Positions 40,168 to 48,195 of a DNA stretch of 64,000 nucleotides are shown piece after piece. Under the pieces are notes generated by a model, which had not been told where the DNA came from, did not search any database, and saw nothing but the letters and a program-made list of their open reading frames with translations. Every line of letters starts with the position of its first letter. Position 1 is the stretch's first letter. The stretch is from assembly GCA_964635055.1 (NCBI GenBank), contig CAZWMT010000006.1:1-64000 (forward strand), read 5' to 3'. This DNA comes from JAEUJM01 sp964635055. GTDB taxonomy: Bacteria > Actinomycetota > Acidimicrobiia > Acidimicrobiales > DATDAH01. The translations under genes were made by a program, and so were the position numbers.

Positions 40168-41568
40168 TCATGCGGGGGCGCCGGGCGCCACCAGCGGCCA
40201 GGGGCGTTCGCGCTCGACGAGCAACGCGAGGTCGAGGAGTAGCGGCTCGCGGTGGTGCCCGGCCATCACCTGCAGGCCCACCGGCAGGCCCGCGCTGTCG
40301 AGCCCGATGGGGATCGACACCGACGGGTTGCCGTAGATGTTGGCCGGGATGGTGAGGGCGCCGTGGTTGCTGTGCCGCGCCTCGATGCCGCCGAAGGTGT
40401 TGGGCAGGTGCCCGTCGGCGGTGAAGGCCACGTCGGGGTTGGTGGCGCACAGCACCAGGTCGACCGACTCGAACAGGTCGGCCATGGCCTCGTTGATGTC
40501 GATGCGGCGGCGCTCGGCCCGCACCGCGGCGTTCACGTCGTAGTGCTCGTGGGCACCCCGCAGGCCCGCCCGCATGGGCCCGGTGAGGTCAGGGGCACAG
40601 TCGGGCCAGCGGTCACCGACCGTCCTGGCCAGGCCCACCGAGCCGGTGACGCCCCAGGCGCCGCCCGGGCGGGGGATGCTCACCGCCACGTCCCGGCGGG
40701 CGATCCCGGCGGCGGCGAGCAGCCACTCGGCCGCCTCGGCCACCAGCTCGACGGTCTCGGGTGCCACCACCGCCGAGCCGCCCAGGTCGGGGGCGATCAC
40801 CGCGGTCAGGCCGGCCAGTTCCTCCCGGTGGCGACCCAGGCCCGCCTCCCAGCCCTCGACCCTGGGCAGGCTGAGGGGGTCGTGGGCGTCGAAGCCGTTG
40901 GCCACGTCGAACCACCGGGCCGTGTCGCGAACCGAACGACTGAGGCAGCCGGGCACGGCGGTGAGGTTGCCGGGGCCGACGCGGGGGCCGCGGGGGATGC
41001 GGCCCCAGGTGCACTTCAGGCCGAACAGGCCGGTGAAGCCGGCGGGGATGCGGATCGACCCGCCGCCGTCGCCACCGGTGGCGATCGTGACCAGGCCGCC
41101 GGCCACGGCCGCCGAGCTGCCGCCCGACGAGCCGCCGGGAGTGCGCTCGGGGTTCCACGGGTTGCGGGTGGCGCCGTGCAACTTGGTGAGGGTCTGGTTG
41201 ACGCCGCCGAACTCCGAGGCGGTCGTCTGCACCGCGGTCACCGCGCCGGCGGCCCGGAGGCGGGAGACCTGGGTGCACGTGTAGGTGGCCACCTGGTCGG
41301 CGAACGGCACGGACGCGTGGGTGTCGGGCCAGCCCTCGACCGCGTCCAGCTCCTTCACACCCATCGGCACACCGCCGAACGGCAGGCTCGGGTCGGCGGT
41401 GCGGGCCGCGTCTCTCGCGGCGTCGGGGTCGGTGAAGCACACCGCGTTGAGGCCGGACGCCTCGACCGCGGCGAGGGTGGCCTCGAGTTCCTCGACCGGC
41501 GACCGCTCGCCCGAGCGGAAGGCCTCGACGAGCGAGACGGTGTCGCCCTGCCAGGGTCGGTCGGTCAC
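40168..41568 (-). CDS. Amidase signature-family enzyme
   Basis: The 466-residue enzyme has the amidase signature TPGGSSGGSSAAVAGG with the Ser-cis-Ser pair and the catalytic lysine in PMGVKELD, followed by GGDGGGSIRIPA and GLFGLKCTWGRIP. Family members hydrolyse amides, and sometimes esters, to carboxylates. No GatB or GatC gene is adjacent and the sequence looks like a stand-alone amidase, so it is not called GatA. It is divergent from the lipase gene by 98 bases. Confidence 0.9.
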   Translation of the reverse strand: MTDRPWQGDTVSLVEAFRSGERSPVEELEATLAAVEASGLNAVCFTDPDAARDAARTADPSLPFGGVPMGVKELDAVEGWPDTHASVPFADQVATYTCTQVSRLRAAGAVTAVQTTASEFGGVNQTLTKLHGATRNPWNPERTPGGSSGGSSAAVAGGLVTIATGGDGGGSIRIPAGFTGLFGLKCTWGRIPRGPRVGPGNLTAVPGCLSRSVRDTARWFDVANGFDAHDPLSLPRVEGWEAGLGRHREELAGLTAVIAPDLGGSAVVAPETVELVAEAAEWLLAAAGIARRDVAVSIPRPGGAWGVTGSVGLARTVGDRWPDCAPDLTGPMRAGLRGAHEHYDVNAAVRAERRRIDINEAMADLFESVDLVLCATNPDVAFTADGHLPNTFGGIEARHSNHGALTIPANIYGNPSVSIPIGLDSAGLPVGLQVMAGHHREPLLLDLALLVERERPWPLVAPGAPA

Positions 41569-41666
41569 TGCTGCTCGGTCCCGGTGTCGTCCACCGCGCG
41601 ACGTTACGGGATCAGTGGGGCACCGACCGATGCCAGGCGACGCCCTCAGGTGGCACGCTGGGCGGT

Positions 41667-43343
41667 GTGGACGGCGGCGCCCCCTACGACGAGAGCGTGT
41701 TCCACCTCGATCTGTGCATCCTGGCCTATCAGCTGCACACCCAGACGTTGCTCTGGCCGATGGACCCCTACAGCGAGCAGATGGCCCGGCCCGGCACCCG
41801 CCGCCGCGACCTCTTCTTGAACCGGTCGCGCCGTCGCTTCGCCGACCGCCGGGTGCCGTCGCACCTCGATCCCATCCTCACCGACGTCCGGCGCCTCGGG
41901 CCGGTGCGGCCCTGCTTCGTGAAGCCCGAGCGCGACGGCACCTGGGAGGTCTTCGACGCCCCGGAGGCGATCGCCGACCGCATCGGCTCGGTCTGGGTGG
42001 CGACGTACCGTTCCGAGGATCTGGTGCTGGTCTCCCGCGCACCAGGGTCGGGCACCGCCCGTCCCGACCAGCTGTACTGCTTCGAGGGCCGGACGGGGCA
42101 GGTGTGGAGCCGCCAGGGGCACGGCAGCTACCTCGGCTACGTGCTGGTGCAGGATGTGCCCGGCACGGGCGACTACGACGTCCACGTGGTGTTCCGGGGC
42201 AGCCGGAGCGGCTGGGTGGTCCGTTCGGCGGTGCGGGGCTTCGTGGCCGGGCAGGGCAACCCCGACTGGACCACGGCGATGGACCTGTGGCGCCAGGTGG
42301 ACGAGCCGTCCATCTCGGCGACGGGTCGGTCGAGCCGCGGGTTCGCCCGCAGCATGGCCGCCACCTTGCCCAACATCGCCAAGTGCCTCGACGCCATCGA
42401 GCGGCCGGGGCCGCCCAGGGCGATCCACGTCAGCGGCCACAGCCTGGGGGGCGCGCTCGCCACCCACTTCACCGCGTCGATGGTGCTGGCCGCGCCCGAG
42501 GGATCGGCCCGGGCCCGGTCGGTCGGCGATGCGGGCTGGCGGTCGTGGCCGTGGGACAACGTCCATCTGCGCACCTACGGCGCACCCACGGTCGGCGATG
42601 CCTCGTTCCGTGCCGCGCTCGAGCTGTCGATCGAGGCCGAGCGGTTCCTGGTCGACGGCGACCCGGTGGCCAGCGACCGGGTCGAGCGCTTCGGCGTGCA
42701 TGTCGGCGCCGAACGCCGCTTCGACCCGCCCGCCGAGCTCGGTGAGAGCCGTCGCCGCCGGCTCCGGTGGGGCCGATCCGAGCGGGAGCGCCGGGCGCGG
42801 GTGCGCCAGGAGTATCACAAGCCCCAGGTGCTCCGGCGGGCGCTCATCGAGGGCGCGCAGGCCGAGGGCCGTGACCTCACCGGCGTCCCGGCGTCGTCGG
42901 GTTCCGAGGGCCCCGACGCGCCGTGGAAGAGCTACCCCTCGTTCGAGGCCGTGCTCGACGACCATCGTCGGTTCCGCCGACAGCCCGCCAACCTGCAGCG
43001 GGCGCTGGACGGCATCGGTGCGCAGATGATCGCCTACCTCGAGCTGGCGGAATGGGTGCTCGGCCGGCGTCGGGCCTACCCCTTCAGGCTGAGGAGCGCC
43101 CGTGAGCGGCGGCTGGCCGCCGGCGCCGTGCGCCAGGTGATCGACGCGCTCCGTGAGATCGAGGACGACCCTCGCGACCCGGTGGCCAGCGAGCGGGTGT
43201 GGCTTCGCATCCGCGACGCGCTGAACGACGACACCTTCCACCGCTTCCTCGGCCAGTGCCTGGTGCTCGCCCACCTGGCCAAGGTGCCCGACCTGTCGCA
43301 CCACGCCTTCGGTGAGCTCCGGGTCTGCATCGCCGAGTCCTAG
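41667..43343 (+). CDS. Lipase class 3-family protein
   Basis: This 558-residue protein contains the nucleophile elbow VSGHSLGGALATHF, preceded by VVFRGSRSG, where class 3 lipases have their oxyanion segment. TYGAPTVGDASFR and VDGDPVASDRV follow, also typical. There is no secretion signal. The N-terminal 150 residues and the basic C-terminal 200 residues are not assigned to a domain. Activity on acylglycerols is plausible. The start is GTG 41667. The gene is convergent with the phytanoyl-CoA dioxygenase-like gene. Confidence 0.82.
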   Translation: MDGGAPYDESVFHLDLCILAYQLHTQTLLWPMDPYSEQMARPGTRRRDLFLNRSRRRFADRRVPSHLDPILTDVRRLGPVRPCFVKPERDGTWEVFDAPEAIADRIGSVWVATYRSEDLVLVSRAPGSGTARPDQLYCFEGRTGQVWSRQGHGSYLGYVLVQDVPGTGDYDVHVVFRGSRSGWVVRSAVRGFVAGQGNPDWTTAMDLWRQVDEPSISATGRSSRGFARSMAATLPNIAKCLDAIERPGPPRAIHVSGHSLGGALATHFTASMVLAAPEGSARARSVGDAGWRSWPWDNVHLRTYGAPTVGDASFRAALELSIEAERFLVDGDPVASDRVERFGVHVGAERRFDPPAELGESRRRRLRWGRSERERRARVRQEYHKPQVLRRALIEGAQAEGRDLTGVPASSGSEGPDAPWKSYPSFEAVLDDHRRFRRQPANLQRALDGIGAQMIAYLELAEWVLGRRRAYPFRLRSARERRLAAGAVRQVIDALREIEDDPRDPVASERVWLRIRDALNDDTFHRFLGQCLVLAHLAKVPDLSHHAFGELRVCIAES

Positions 43344-43377
43344 CCGGTCCGAGCTGCCCTTCTGAGCACGCGACCGC

Positions 43378-44205
43378 TCAGCTACCGGGCGGCCAGACCG
43401 GGAGGCAGGCGGGAGGGCCCAGCGGGCCACCGTCGGTCATCTCGCGCTGGTGCCGGTTGACCGGCACGCCCGGCCTCGTGCGCCAGGTGCAGCCGTCGCC
43501 GCAGTAGCGCACCGACACGGCCCGCCGGCGGCGGTCGGCCGACCCGTTGGCCGGCGCCCCGTGGATCGTGCGGGCATGGTGGACGGTGAGGTCGCCCGGC
43601 TGCAGGTCGAAGCTGCGGATCAGGTCGGCCAGGTCGGGGTCGGACAGCACGTCGGGGACCACCTCGCCCTCCGTGCCGGCGATGGGCTCCGGGGTGACGA
43701 ACAGGTTCGGTCGGAAGTCGCGCTGCCACCGGTGCGACCCGGCGACGAAGGTGAGGGTGCCGTTGGATCGATCCGTCGCGTCGAGCGGCACCCAGAACGT
43801 GCACATGGCCTCGCCGTCGGCGTGGAAGTACGAGGCGTCGGTGTGCATCTGGGTGCGCAGGGCCGAGCCCGGCTCCTTCACCAGCACGCTGTCCTCGTAG
43901 AGCCACACCCGGTCGCTGCGCAGCAGGCTCGCCGCCAGCGCCGGCAGCGGTGACTCGGCGGCGAACGCCCGGAAGTCGTCGCTGGTGCGCCAGTGGTCGA
44001 CGCCCGCGCTGAAGCGGCCGGCTTCGCCCGGGTCGGCGAGGGCGCCGAGGTCGGCGGCCTCACCCGAGGTGAGGGTGGCCTCGACCGGCGCCGCCACCCG
44101 CTCGAGCCACTCGGGGGGCACCACGCCGCGCAGGCACACCACCCCGTCCTGCCAGAAGGCGCTGATGTCCGCCTCGCTGATCGACACCGACGCTCCCTGG
44201 CTCAC
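43378..44205 (-). CDS. Phytanoyl-CoA dioxygenase-family protein
   Basis: The 275-residue protein is a non-haem Fe(II)/2-oxoglutarate dioxygenase of the PhyH family. His121 and Asp123 in MHTDASYF and the distal His215 in ARTIHGAP are the likely iron ligands. Arginines in RRRAVSVRY are placed to bind 2-oxoglutarate. LTFVAGSHRW is another family landmark. It would hydroxylate an unidentified small molecule or acyl substrate. It is the most downstream gene of a minus-strand run with the DUF445 protein, 31 bases away. Confidence 0.88.
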   Translation of the reverse strand: MSQGASVSISEADISAFWQDGVVCLRGVVPPEWLERVAAPVEATLTSGEAADLGALADPGEAGRFSAGVDHWRTSDDFRAFAAESPLPALAASLLRSDRVWLYEDSVLVKEPGSALRTQMHTDASYFHADGEAMCTFWVPLDATDRSNGTLTFVAGSHRWQRDFRPNLFVTPEPIAGTEGEVVPDVLSDPDLADLIRSFDLQPGDLTVHHARTIHGAPANGSADRRRRAVSVRYCGDGCTWRTRPGVPVNRHQREMTDGGPLGPPACLPVWPPGS

Positions 44206-44236
44206 GGCCAGAGGCTACGCCGACGTCCCAGGGGCA

Positions 44237-45508
44237 TCAGCCGAGGAGCTGGGCGACGGTGTGGAGCACGAGGCCGGCGAGGGCGCCGACGACAGTGCCG
44301 TTGATGCGGATGAACTGCAGGTCGGGGCCGAGGAGGAGCTCGAGGCGGTCGGCGGTCTCGGCCGCGTCCCAGCGCTCGATGGTGCCGCTCACGAGCCCGA
44401 CGATCTCGCCGTGGAAGTGCTCGACCACGTAGGCGACACCCGTGGCGACGGCGTCGTCGAGGCGGGCGGCGAGGGCGGGCTCGGTCTCGAGGCGGTCGCC
44501 CGTGGCCACGACCACGTCGGTGAAGCGGGCCCGCAGGTCGGAGTCGGGGTCCTCGGCCTGCGCCCGGAGCTGGGCCTTGGCGTCCTGCCACAGCGACCCG
44601 ACCCACTCGGCCACCTGGGGCTGGGCCAACAGCTCGGCCTTCAGCTGCTCGCCCCGCTCGCGGTAGGCCGGCGAGGTCTGCAGCTCCGCGGCCAATTCGA
44701 CCAGGCGCTCCTCGAAGCGCTGGCGCAGGTGGTGGCCCTCGTCCTCGAGCATGGCCGCCAGCAGGGTGTGGGCGCCCTCCACCAGTCGCTCGAACAGGCG
44801 GTCCTCGGCGGCACCGGGCAGCCACCAGGGCGACTTGGCCCCCAGCTGCTCGCGCAGCTCGGCGCCGTGGTCGGCCAGGTAGCGGTCGAGCTCGCGGATG
44901 ACCGCACTGAGCGCCTGTTGGTGGCGGCCGTCACGGATCAGGAAGTCGAGGGCGCGGCCCGCCATCGGCGCGACCGGCACCGAGTCGAGCCGATCGCGGA
45001 CGACGCGGTGCAGGACGCGGTTCACGTCGTCGTCGCGCACCAGGTCGCTCACCTGCACCGCGCCGTCCAGCACCTCGGCGGCGAGGCGCGACGCGTTGCC
45101 CGGGTCGCTGAGCCAGGCCGCCACGCGGTGGGCCACGTCGGCCGACCGGATCCGGCCCACCACCACCTCGGGCGTGAGGAACGCGTCCTGGATGAACTCG
45201 CCGAGCGTGGCGCCGAACTGGTCCTTCTTGGCGACGATGATCGCCGTGTGGGGGATGGGGATGCCGAGTGGGTGGCGGAACAGGGCCGTGACGGCGAACC
45301 AGTCGGCCAGGCCCCCGACCATGGCGGCCTCGGCGGTGGCCTGCACGTAACCCGCCCACGTGGCGTCGCCGCCCCAGATGGTGACGGCGAGGAAGACCAC
45401 GGTCGCCGCGGCCAGCAGGGCCGAGGCGCGCCGTTTCATCACGGCGAGACGTCGCCGACGATCGGCCTGCGCGGTGACGGCCGGTAGCGCGGCGGTGGAG
45501 GCGGTCAT
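44237..45508 (-). CDS. DUF445-family membrane protein
   Basis: The 423-residue protein has the DUF445 pattern: two N-terminal membrane segments (about 28-50 and 55-75, ending EAAMVGGLADWFAVTALF), HPLGIPIPHTAIIV, a long charged helical middle, and a final membrane segment (NGTVVGALAGLVLHTVAQLLG). The family is widespread in bacteria and of unknown function, probably a structural membrane protein. It lies 25 bases downstream of a DUF1269-like gene. Confidence 0.88.
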   Translation of the reverse strand: MTASTAALPAVTAQADRRRRLAVMKRRASALLAAATVVFLAVTIWGGDATWAGYVQATAEAAMVGGLADWFAVTALFRHPLGIPIPHTAIIVAKKDQFGATLGEFIQDAFLTPEVVVGRIRSADVAHRVAAWLSDPGNASRLAAEVLDGAVQVSDLVRDDDVNRVLHRVVRDRLDSVPVAPMAGRALDFLIRDGRHQQALSAVIRELDRYLADHGAELREQLGAKSPWWLPGAAEDRLFERLVEGAHTLLAAMLEDEGHHLRQRFEERLVELAAELQTSPAYRERGEQLKAELLAQPQVAEWVGSLWQDAKAQLRAQAEDPDSDLRARFTDVVVATGDRLETEPALAARLDDAVATGVAYVVEHFHGEIVGLVSGTIERWDAAETADRLELLLGPDLQFIRINGTVVGALAGLVLHTVAQLLG

Positions 45509-45533
45509 CCTGGTCCTCTACCCGTAGCGGGAC

Positions 45534-46142
45534 TCAGCCCTCCAGGGCCGCCTTCACCCGGTCGACCGTGTCGTCGTCCAGGTTGGCGTAGACGAGCTCG
45601 GCGCCGGCGAAGCGCCCGACCTCGGTGACCAGGGCATCGGCATCGAGGTCCTCGACCAGCAGGGCCACGATGACGGCTCCGGGCTGCACCGCCTTCTTGA
45701 ACCAGTCCACCCACTCGTCCGGGATGCCGAGGTCGATCAGCTTGGCGCCCACCGCCCCGGTGCCGGCGCCGACCGCCACGCCGGCGGCCCATCCCACCGG
45801 ACCACCGAGGATGAGGCCGAACAGGCCCGCCCACAGGGCCGCCGAGAGGGCGGTGCGCCCCGGGGACGGGTCGATGGTCTCCTGCACGTGGGTGCGGCCC
45901 TCGGGTGTCTTCAACACGGTCACCGCGTCCTTGAGGGTGAAGGCGTGGTGGGCGGCGAGGCCCTGGGCCGCGGTGAGGAACTCCTGGGCCCGGAAGATGT
46001 CGGGGAAGGAGATGCCCACCAGCGTCGGCGCGGTCGTCCCGGCGTCGTCCACGAGGGCGAGGGCGTCGCCGCCACGGTCGTCCACCGGCCGTTCGAGGGG
46101 CTGCGCGCCCGGCTGGTCGTCCGCCTGCTCTGGGGTGTCCAC
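45534..46142 (-). CDS. DUF1269-like membrane-associated protein
   Basis: The 202-residue protein has a ferredoxin-like N-terminal region (PTLVGISFPDIFRAQEFLTAA), a glycine-zipper stretch of two possible membrane helices (GLFGLILGGPVGWAAGVAVG) and a C-terminal region resembling the first (VIVALLVEDLDADALVTEV). This matches DUF1269-like proteins of unknown role. It is divergent from hisE by 45 bases and leads the run into the DUF445 gene. Confidence 0.75.
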   Translation of the reverse strand: MDTPEQADDQPGAQPLERPVDDRGGDALALVDDAGTTAPTLVGISFPDIFRAQEFLTAAQGLAAHHAFTLKDAVTVLKTPEGRTHVQETIDPSPGRTALSAALWAGLFGLILGGPVGWAAGVAVGAGTGAVGAKLIDLGIPDEWVDWFKKAVQPGAVIVALLVEDLDADALVTEVGRFAGAELVYANLDDDTVDRVKAALEG

Positions 46143-46174
46143 GGGGCAAGCCTACTGGGGGACCCCGGGCCTTC

Positions 46175-46180
46175 TAAGGT
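46175..46180 (+). promoter_or_regulatory. Leaderless-type -10 element of hisE
   Basis: TAAGGT ends seven bases before the ATG at 46188, which has no ribosome site, matching the spacing at three other genes in the window. Confidence 0.4.
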
Positions 46181-46187
46181 GCGGGTG

Positions 46188-46508
46188 ATGCCCCCAGGCG
46201 ATGCCCCCGCCGACGCCGGCGACGAGCGGGCCGGCGAGTCCTTCGAGTCGTTCCACCGGCTGCTCCTCGACCGCGCGGCGCGTCGTCCTGCCGGGTCGTC
46301 CACCGTGGCCGCCCTCGACGCCGGTGTGCACGAGATCGGCAAGAAGGTACTCGAGGAGGCCGGCGAGGTGTGGTTGGCGGCCGAGCAGGGCGGCCGCGAC
46401 GACCTCGCCGAGGAGATGAGCCAGCTCCTGTACTGGTTGCAGGTGATGATGGTGCACGCCGGCCTCACCCCCGACGAGGTGATCGGCTACCTCTTCCGGC
46501 CCCGCTGA
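46188..46508 (+). CDS. hisE: Phosphoribosyl-ATP diphosphatase
   Basis: This 106-residue protein has the HisE/MazG-like core: KKVLEEAGEVWLAAEQGG followed by DDLAEEMSQLLYWLQVMM, containing the metal-binding EExxE/ExxD arrangement. It hydrolyses phosphoribosyl-ATP to phosphoribosyl-AMP, the second step of histidine synthesis. It is a stand-alone HisE, not fused to HisI. It lies upstream of tRNA-His and hisS-hisZ-hisG on the same strand, so most of the nearby plus-strand genes concern histidine. Confidence 0.93.
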   Translation: MPPGDAPADAGDERAGESFESFHRLLLDRAARRPAGSSTVAALDAGVHEIGKKVLEEAGEVWLAAEQGGRDDLAEEMSQLLYWLQVMMVHAGLTPDEVIGYLFRPR

Positions 46509-46530
46509 CCGGCGCACCCACCGCAACCTG

Positions 46531-46560
46531 TTTGCAACCGGGGGAGGGGGCCGGTACACA
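46531..46560 (+). promoter_or_regulatory. Possible promoter of the tRNA-His/hisS region
   Basis: TTTGCA (46531-46536), an 18-base spacer and TACACA (46555-46560) lie 24 bases before the tRNA. The intervening sequence is G-rich. Confidence 0.35.
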
Positions 46561-46565
46561 CTCTG

Positions 46566-46584
46566 GTGCGCCTCCGGCGCGCAC
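46566..46584 (+). terminator. Hairpin abutting the tRNA 5' end
   Basis: GTGCGC (46566-46571) pairs with GCGCAC (46579-46584), 7-base loop, ending exactly at the base before the tRNA. It could terminate hisE transcription or be a processing element in a tRNA precursor. Confidence 0.3.
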
Positions 46585-46658
46585 GCTGCCGTAGCTCAGT
46601 TGGCCAGAGCGCCTGGTTGTGGACCAGGAGGTCATGGGTTCAAGCCCCATCGGCAGTA
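46585..46658 (+). tRNA. tRNA-His (anticodon GTG), no G-1, discriminator A73
   Basis: The cloverleaf is complete. The acceptor arm GCTGCCG pairs with CGGCAGT with a G1-T72 wobble. The D-arm is GCTC/GAGC, the anticodon stem CCTGG/CCAGG has loop TTGTGGA and anticodon GTG at 46619-46621, and the T-arm is ATGGG/CCCAT. No CCA is encoded. Nearly all bacterial tRNA-His genes have an extra G at -1 pairing with C73. Here the base before position 1 is C and base 73 is A. The gene ends 47 bases before hisS. Confidence 0.95.
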
Positions 46659-46705
46659 CTCAGTCCCCGCGGCACGCAGCCATCAGCAGACGGAGCCCCG
46701 CCCTC

Positions 46706-48181
46706 GTGTCCACCGATCGACCCAGCGCCCGCCTGCCGAGCGGCTTCGCCGACGCGCGGGCCGACGACGTGCTGGCCCGCCAGGAGATGATCGAGCAGAT
46801 CGTCGGGGTGTACCGCCTGTACGGGTTCGAGGCGCTCGAGACGCCCGCCATCGAGTACCTCGACGCCCTGGGCAAGCACCTCCCCGACCAGGATGCCCCC
46901 GACGAGGGCGTGTTCGCGTTCCGTGACGACGACGAGCAGTGGGTCGCGCTGCGCTACGACCTCACCGCGCCGCTGGCCCGCATGGTGGCCCAGGCGGGCC
47001 AGAACCTGGTCCGCCCGTTCCGGCGCTACCAGACCGGCCCGGTGTGGCGTCGCGAGAAGCCCGGCCCGGGCCGCTTCCGGCAGTTCTACCAGTGCGATTT
47101 CGACACCGTGGGCAGCGCGTCGGTGGCCGTCGACGCCGAGGTGTGCGCCGTCCTCGCAGCCGCGCTCGAAGCGGTGGGCGTCGCCCGCGGCGACTACGTG
47201 GTGCGGGTGAACGACCGCCGGGTGTTGACGGGCATCCTCAACCGCAGCGGCATCGCCGACCCGCACACCCAGCTCACGGTGCTGCGGGCCGTCGACAAGC
47301 TCGACCGGCTCGGCCTGGCCGCCGTGGGCGAGTTGCTCGGCCCGGGGCGCACCGACCGGTCGGGTGACGTCACCCGTGGTGCCGGCCTCGACGACGACCA
47401 GGTGGCCGCGGTGCTGGCCTTCGTGCAGGCCGGTGGCGGTACCCGGGACGAGGTGCTGGGCCGACTCACCGACCTCGTGGGCGACGAGCCCACCGGTCGT
47501 GCCGGCATCGAGGAGCTGGCCCGCATGGGGAGCCTGCTCGACGTGATGGGCCTGCCCGGTGAGCAGGTTGCGTTCGACCCCACGATCGTGCGCGGCCTCG
47601 CGTACTACACGGGACCGGTGTTCGAGGCCGAGCTGACGACCGAGATCGTGGACGACAAGGGGCGCACCCGGGCGTTCGGCTCGGTGGCCGGCGGCGGTCG
47701 CTACGACGACCTGGTCGAGCGCTTCACCGGCGAGAAGGTCCCGGCGTGTGGGGCCAGCCTCGGCGTCGACCGACTCCTGGCCGCCCTGCGGGCCGTCGAG
47801 GGCACGCGTTCGGCGCCCCGCGGGCCTGTCGTGGTGACGGTGATGGACGCCGGTCGCCTCGATGACTACCAGGCCATGGTGGCCGAGCTGCGGGGCGCGG
47901 GGATCCCCGCCGAGCTCTACCCGGACGATCGCTCGTTCAAGGCGCAGATGAAGTACGCCGACCGGCGCCGGGCCACGGCCGCGATCATCGCCGGCTCGAA
48001 GGAGTTCGATGCCGGCGAGGTGGTGGTGAAGGACCTGGCCCTCGGCGAGGACCTGGCCAAGGCCATCACCGATCGCGACGAGTGGCGCACCGCGCAGCCC
48101 GCGCAGCGCTCGGTGCCGCGCCGCGACCTGGTCGCCGCGGTGCGCGAGATCGTCGCCCGCACCGGCCCGGCACAGGGTTGA
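46706..48181 (+). CDS. hisS: Histidyl-tRNA synthetase, eukaryotic/alphaproteobacterial-like type
   Basis: The 491-residue class II synthetase has motif 1, motif 2 and motif 3, the HisRS signature GLAYYTGPVFE, and GSVAGGGRYDDLV. The motif 2 loop (residues 113-136) includes REKPGPGRFRQFYQCDFD. Usual bacterial HisRS read RQFHQ followed by an E-rich stretch, whereas FYQCDFD is the form of eukaryotic and some alphaproteobacterial enzymes. The C-terminal anticodon-binding domain (about 370-470) is present. GTG 46706 is chosen; the open frame continues upstream only by running through the tRNA. It is followed closely by hisZ and hisG, an order known from alphaproteobacteria. Confidence 0.93.
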   Translation: MSTDRPSARLPSGFADARADDVLARQEMIEQIVGVYRLYGFEALETPAIEYLDALGKHLPDQDAPDEGVFAFRDDDEQWVALRYDLTAPLARMVAQAGQNLVRPFRRYQTGPVWRREKPGPGRFRQFYQCDFDTVGSASVAVDAEVCAVLAAALEAVGVARGDYVVRVNDRRVLTGILNRSGIADPHTQLTVLRAVDKLDRLGLAAVGELLGPGRTDRSGDVTRGAGLDDDQVAAVLAFVQAGGGTRDEVLGRLTDLVGDEPTGRAGIEELARMGSLLDVMGLPGEQVAFDPTIVRGLAYYTGPVFEAELTTEIVDDKGRTRAFGSVAGGGRYDDLVERFTGEKVPACGASLGVDRLLAALRAVEGTRSAPRGPVVVTVMDAGRLDDYQAMVAELRGAGIPAELYPDDRSFKAQMKYADRRRATAAIIAGSKEFDAGEVVVKDLALGEDLAKAITDRDEWRTAQPAQRSVPRRDLVAAVREIVARTGPAQG

Positions 48182-48195
48182 CGGGCAGCGGCGCG

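Noticed and set aside
40168..41568. GatA subunit of the glutamyl-tRNA amidotransferase
   Set aside because: No gatB or gatC adjacent, and it stands alone between unrelated genes; kept as a generic amidase.
46585..46658. Reading the G at 46585 as a canonical G-1
   Set aside because: This would shift the universally conserved T8 and leave an incomplete acceptor stem; the D-arm and T-arm fix it as position 1.
46619..46705. hisS reading frame extending upstream through the tRNA
   Set aside because: The tRNA cloverleaf is complete, so the 29 upstream codons are non-coding; GTG 46706 is a normal start.
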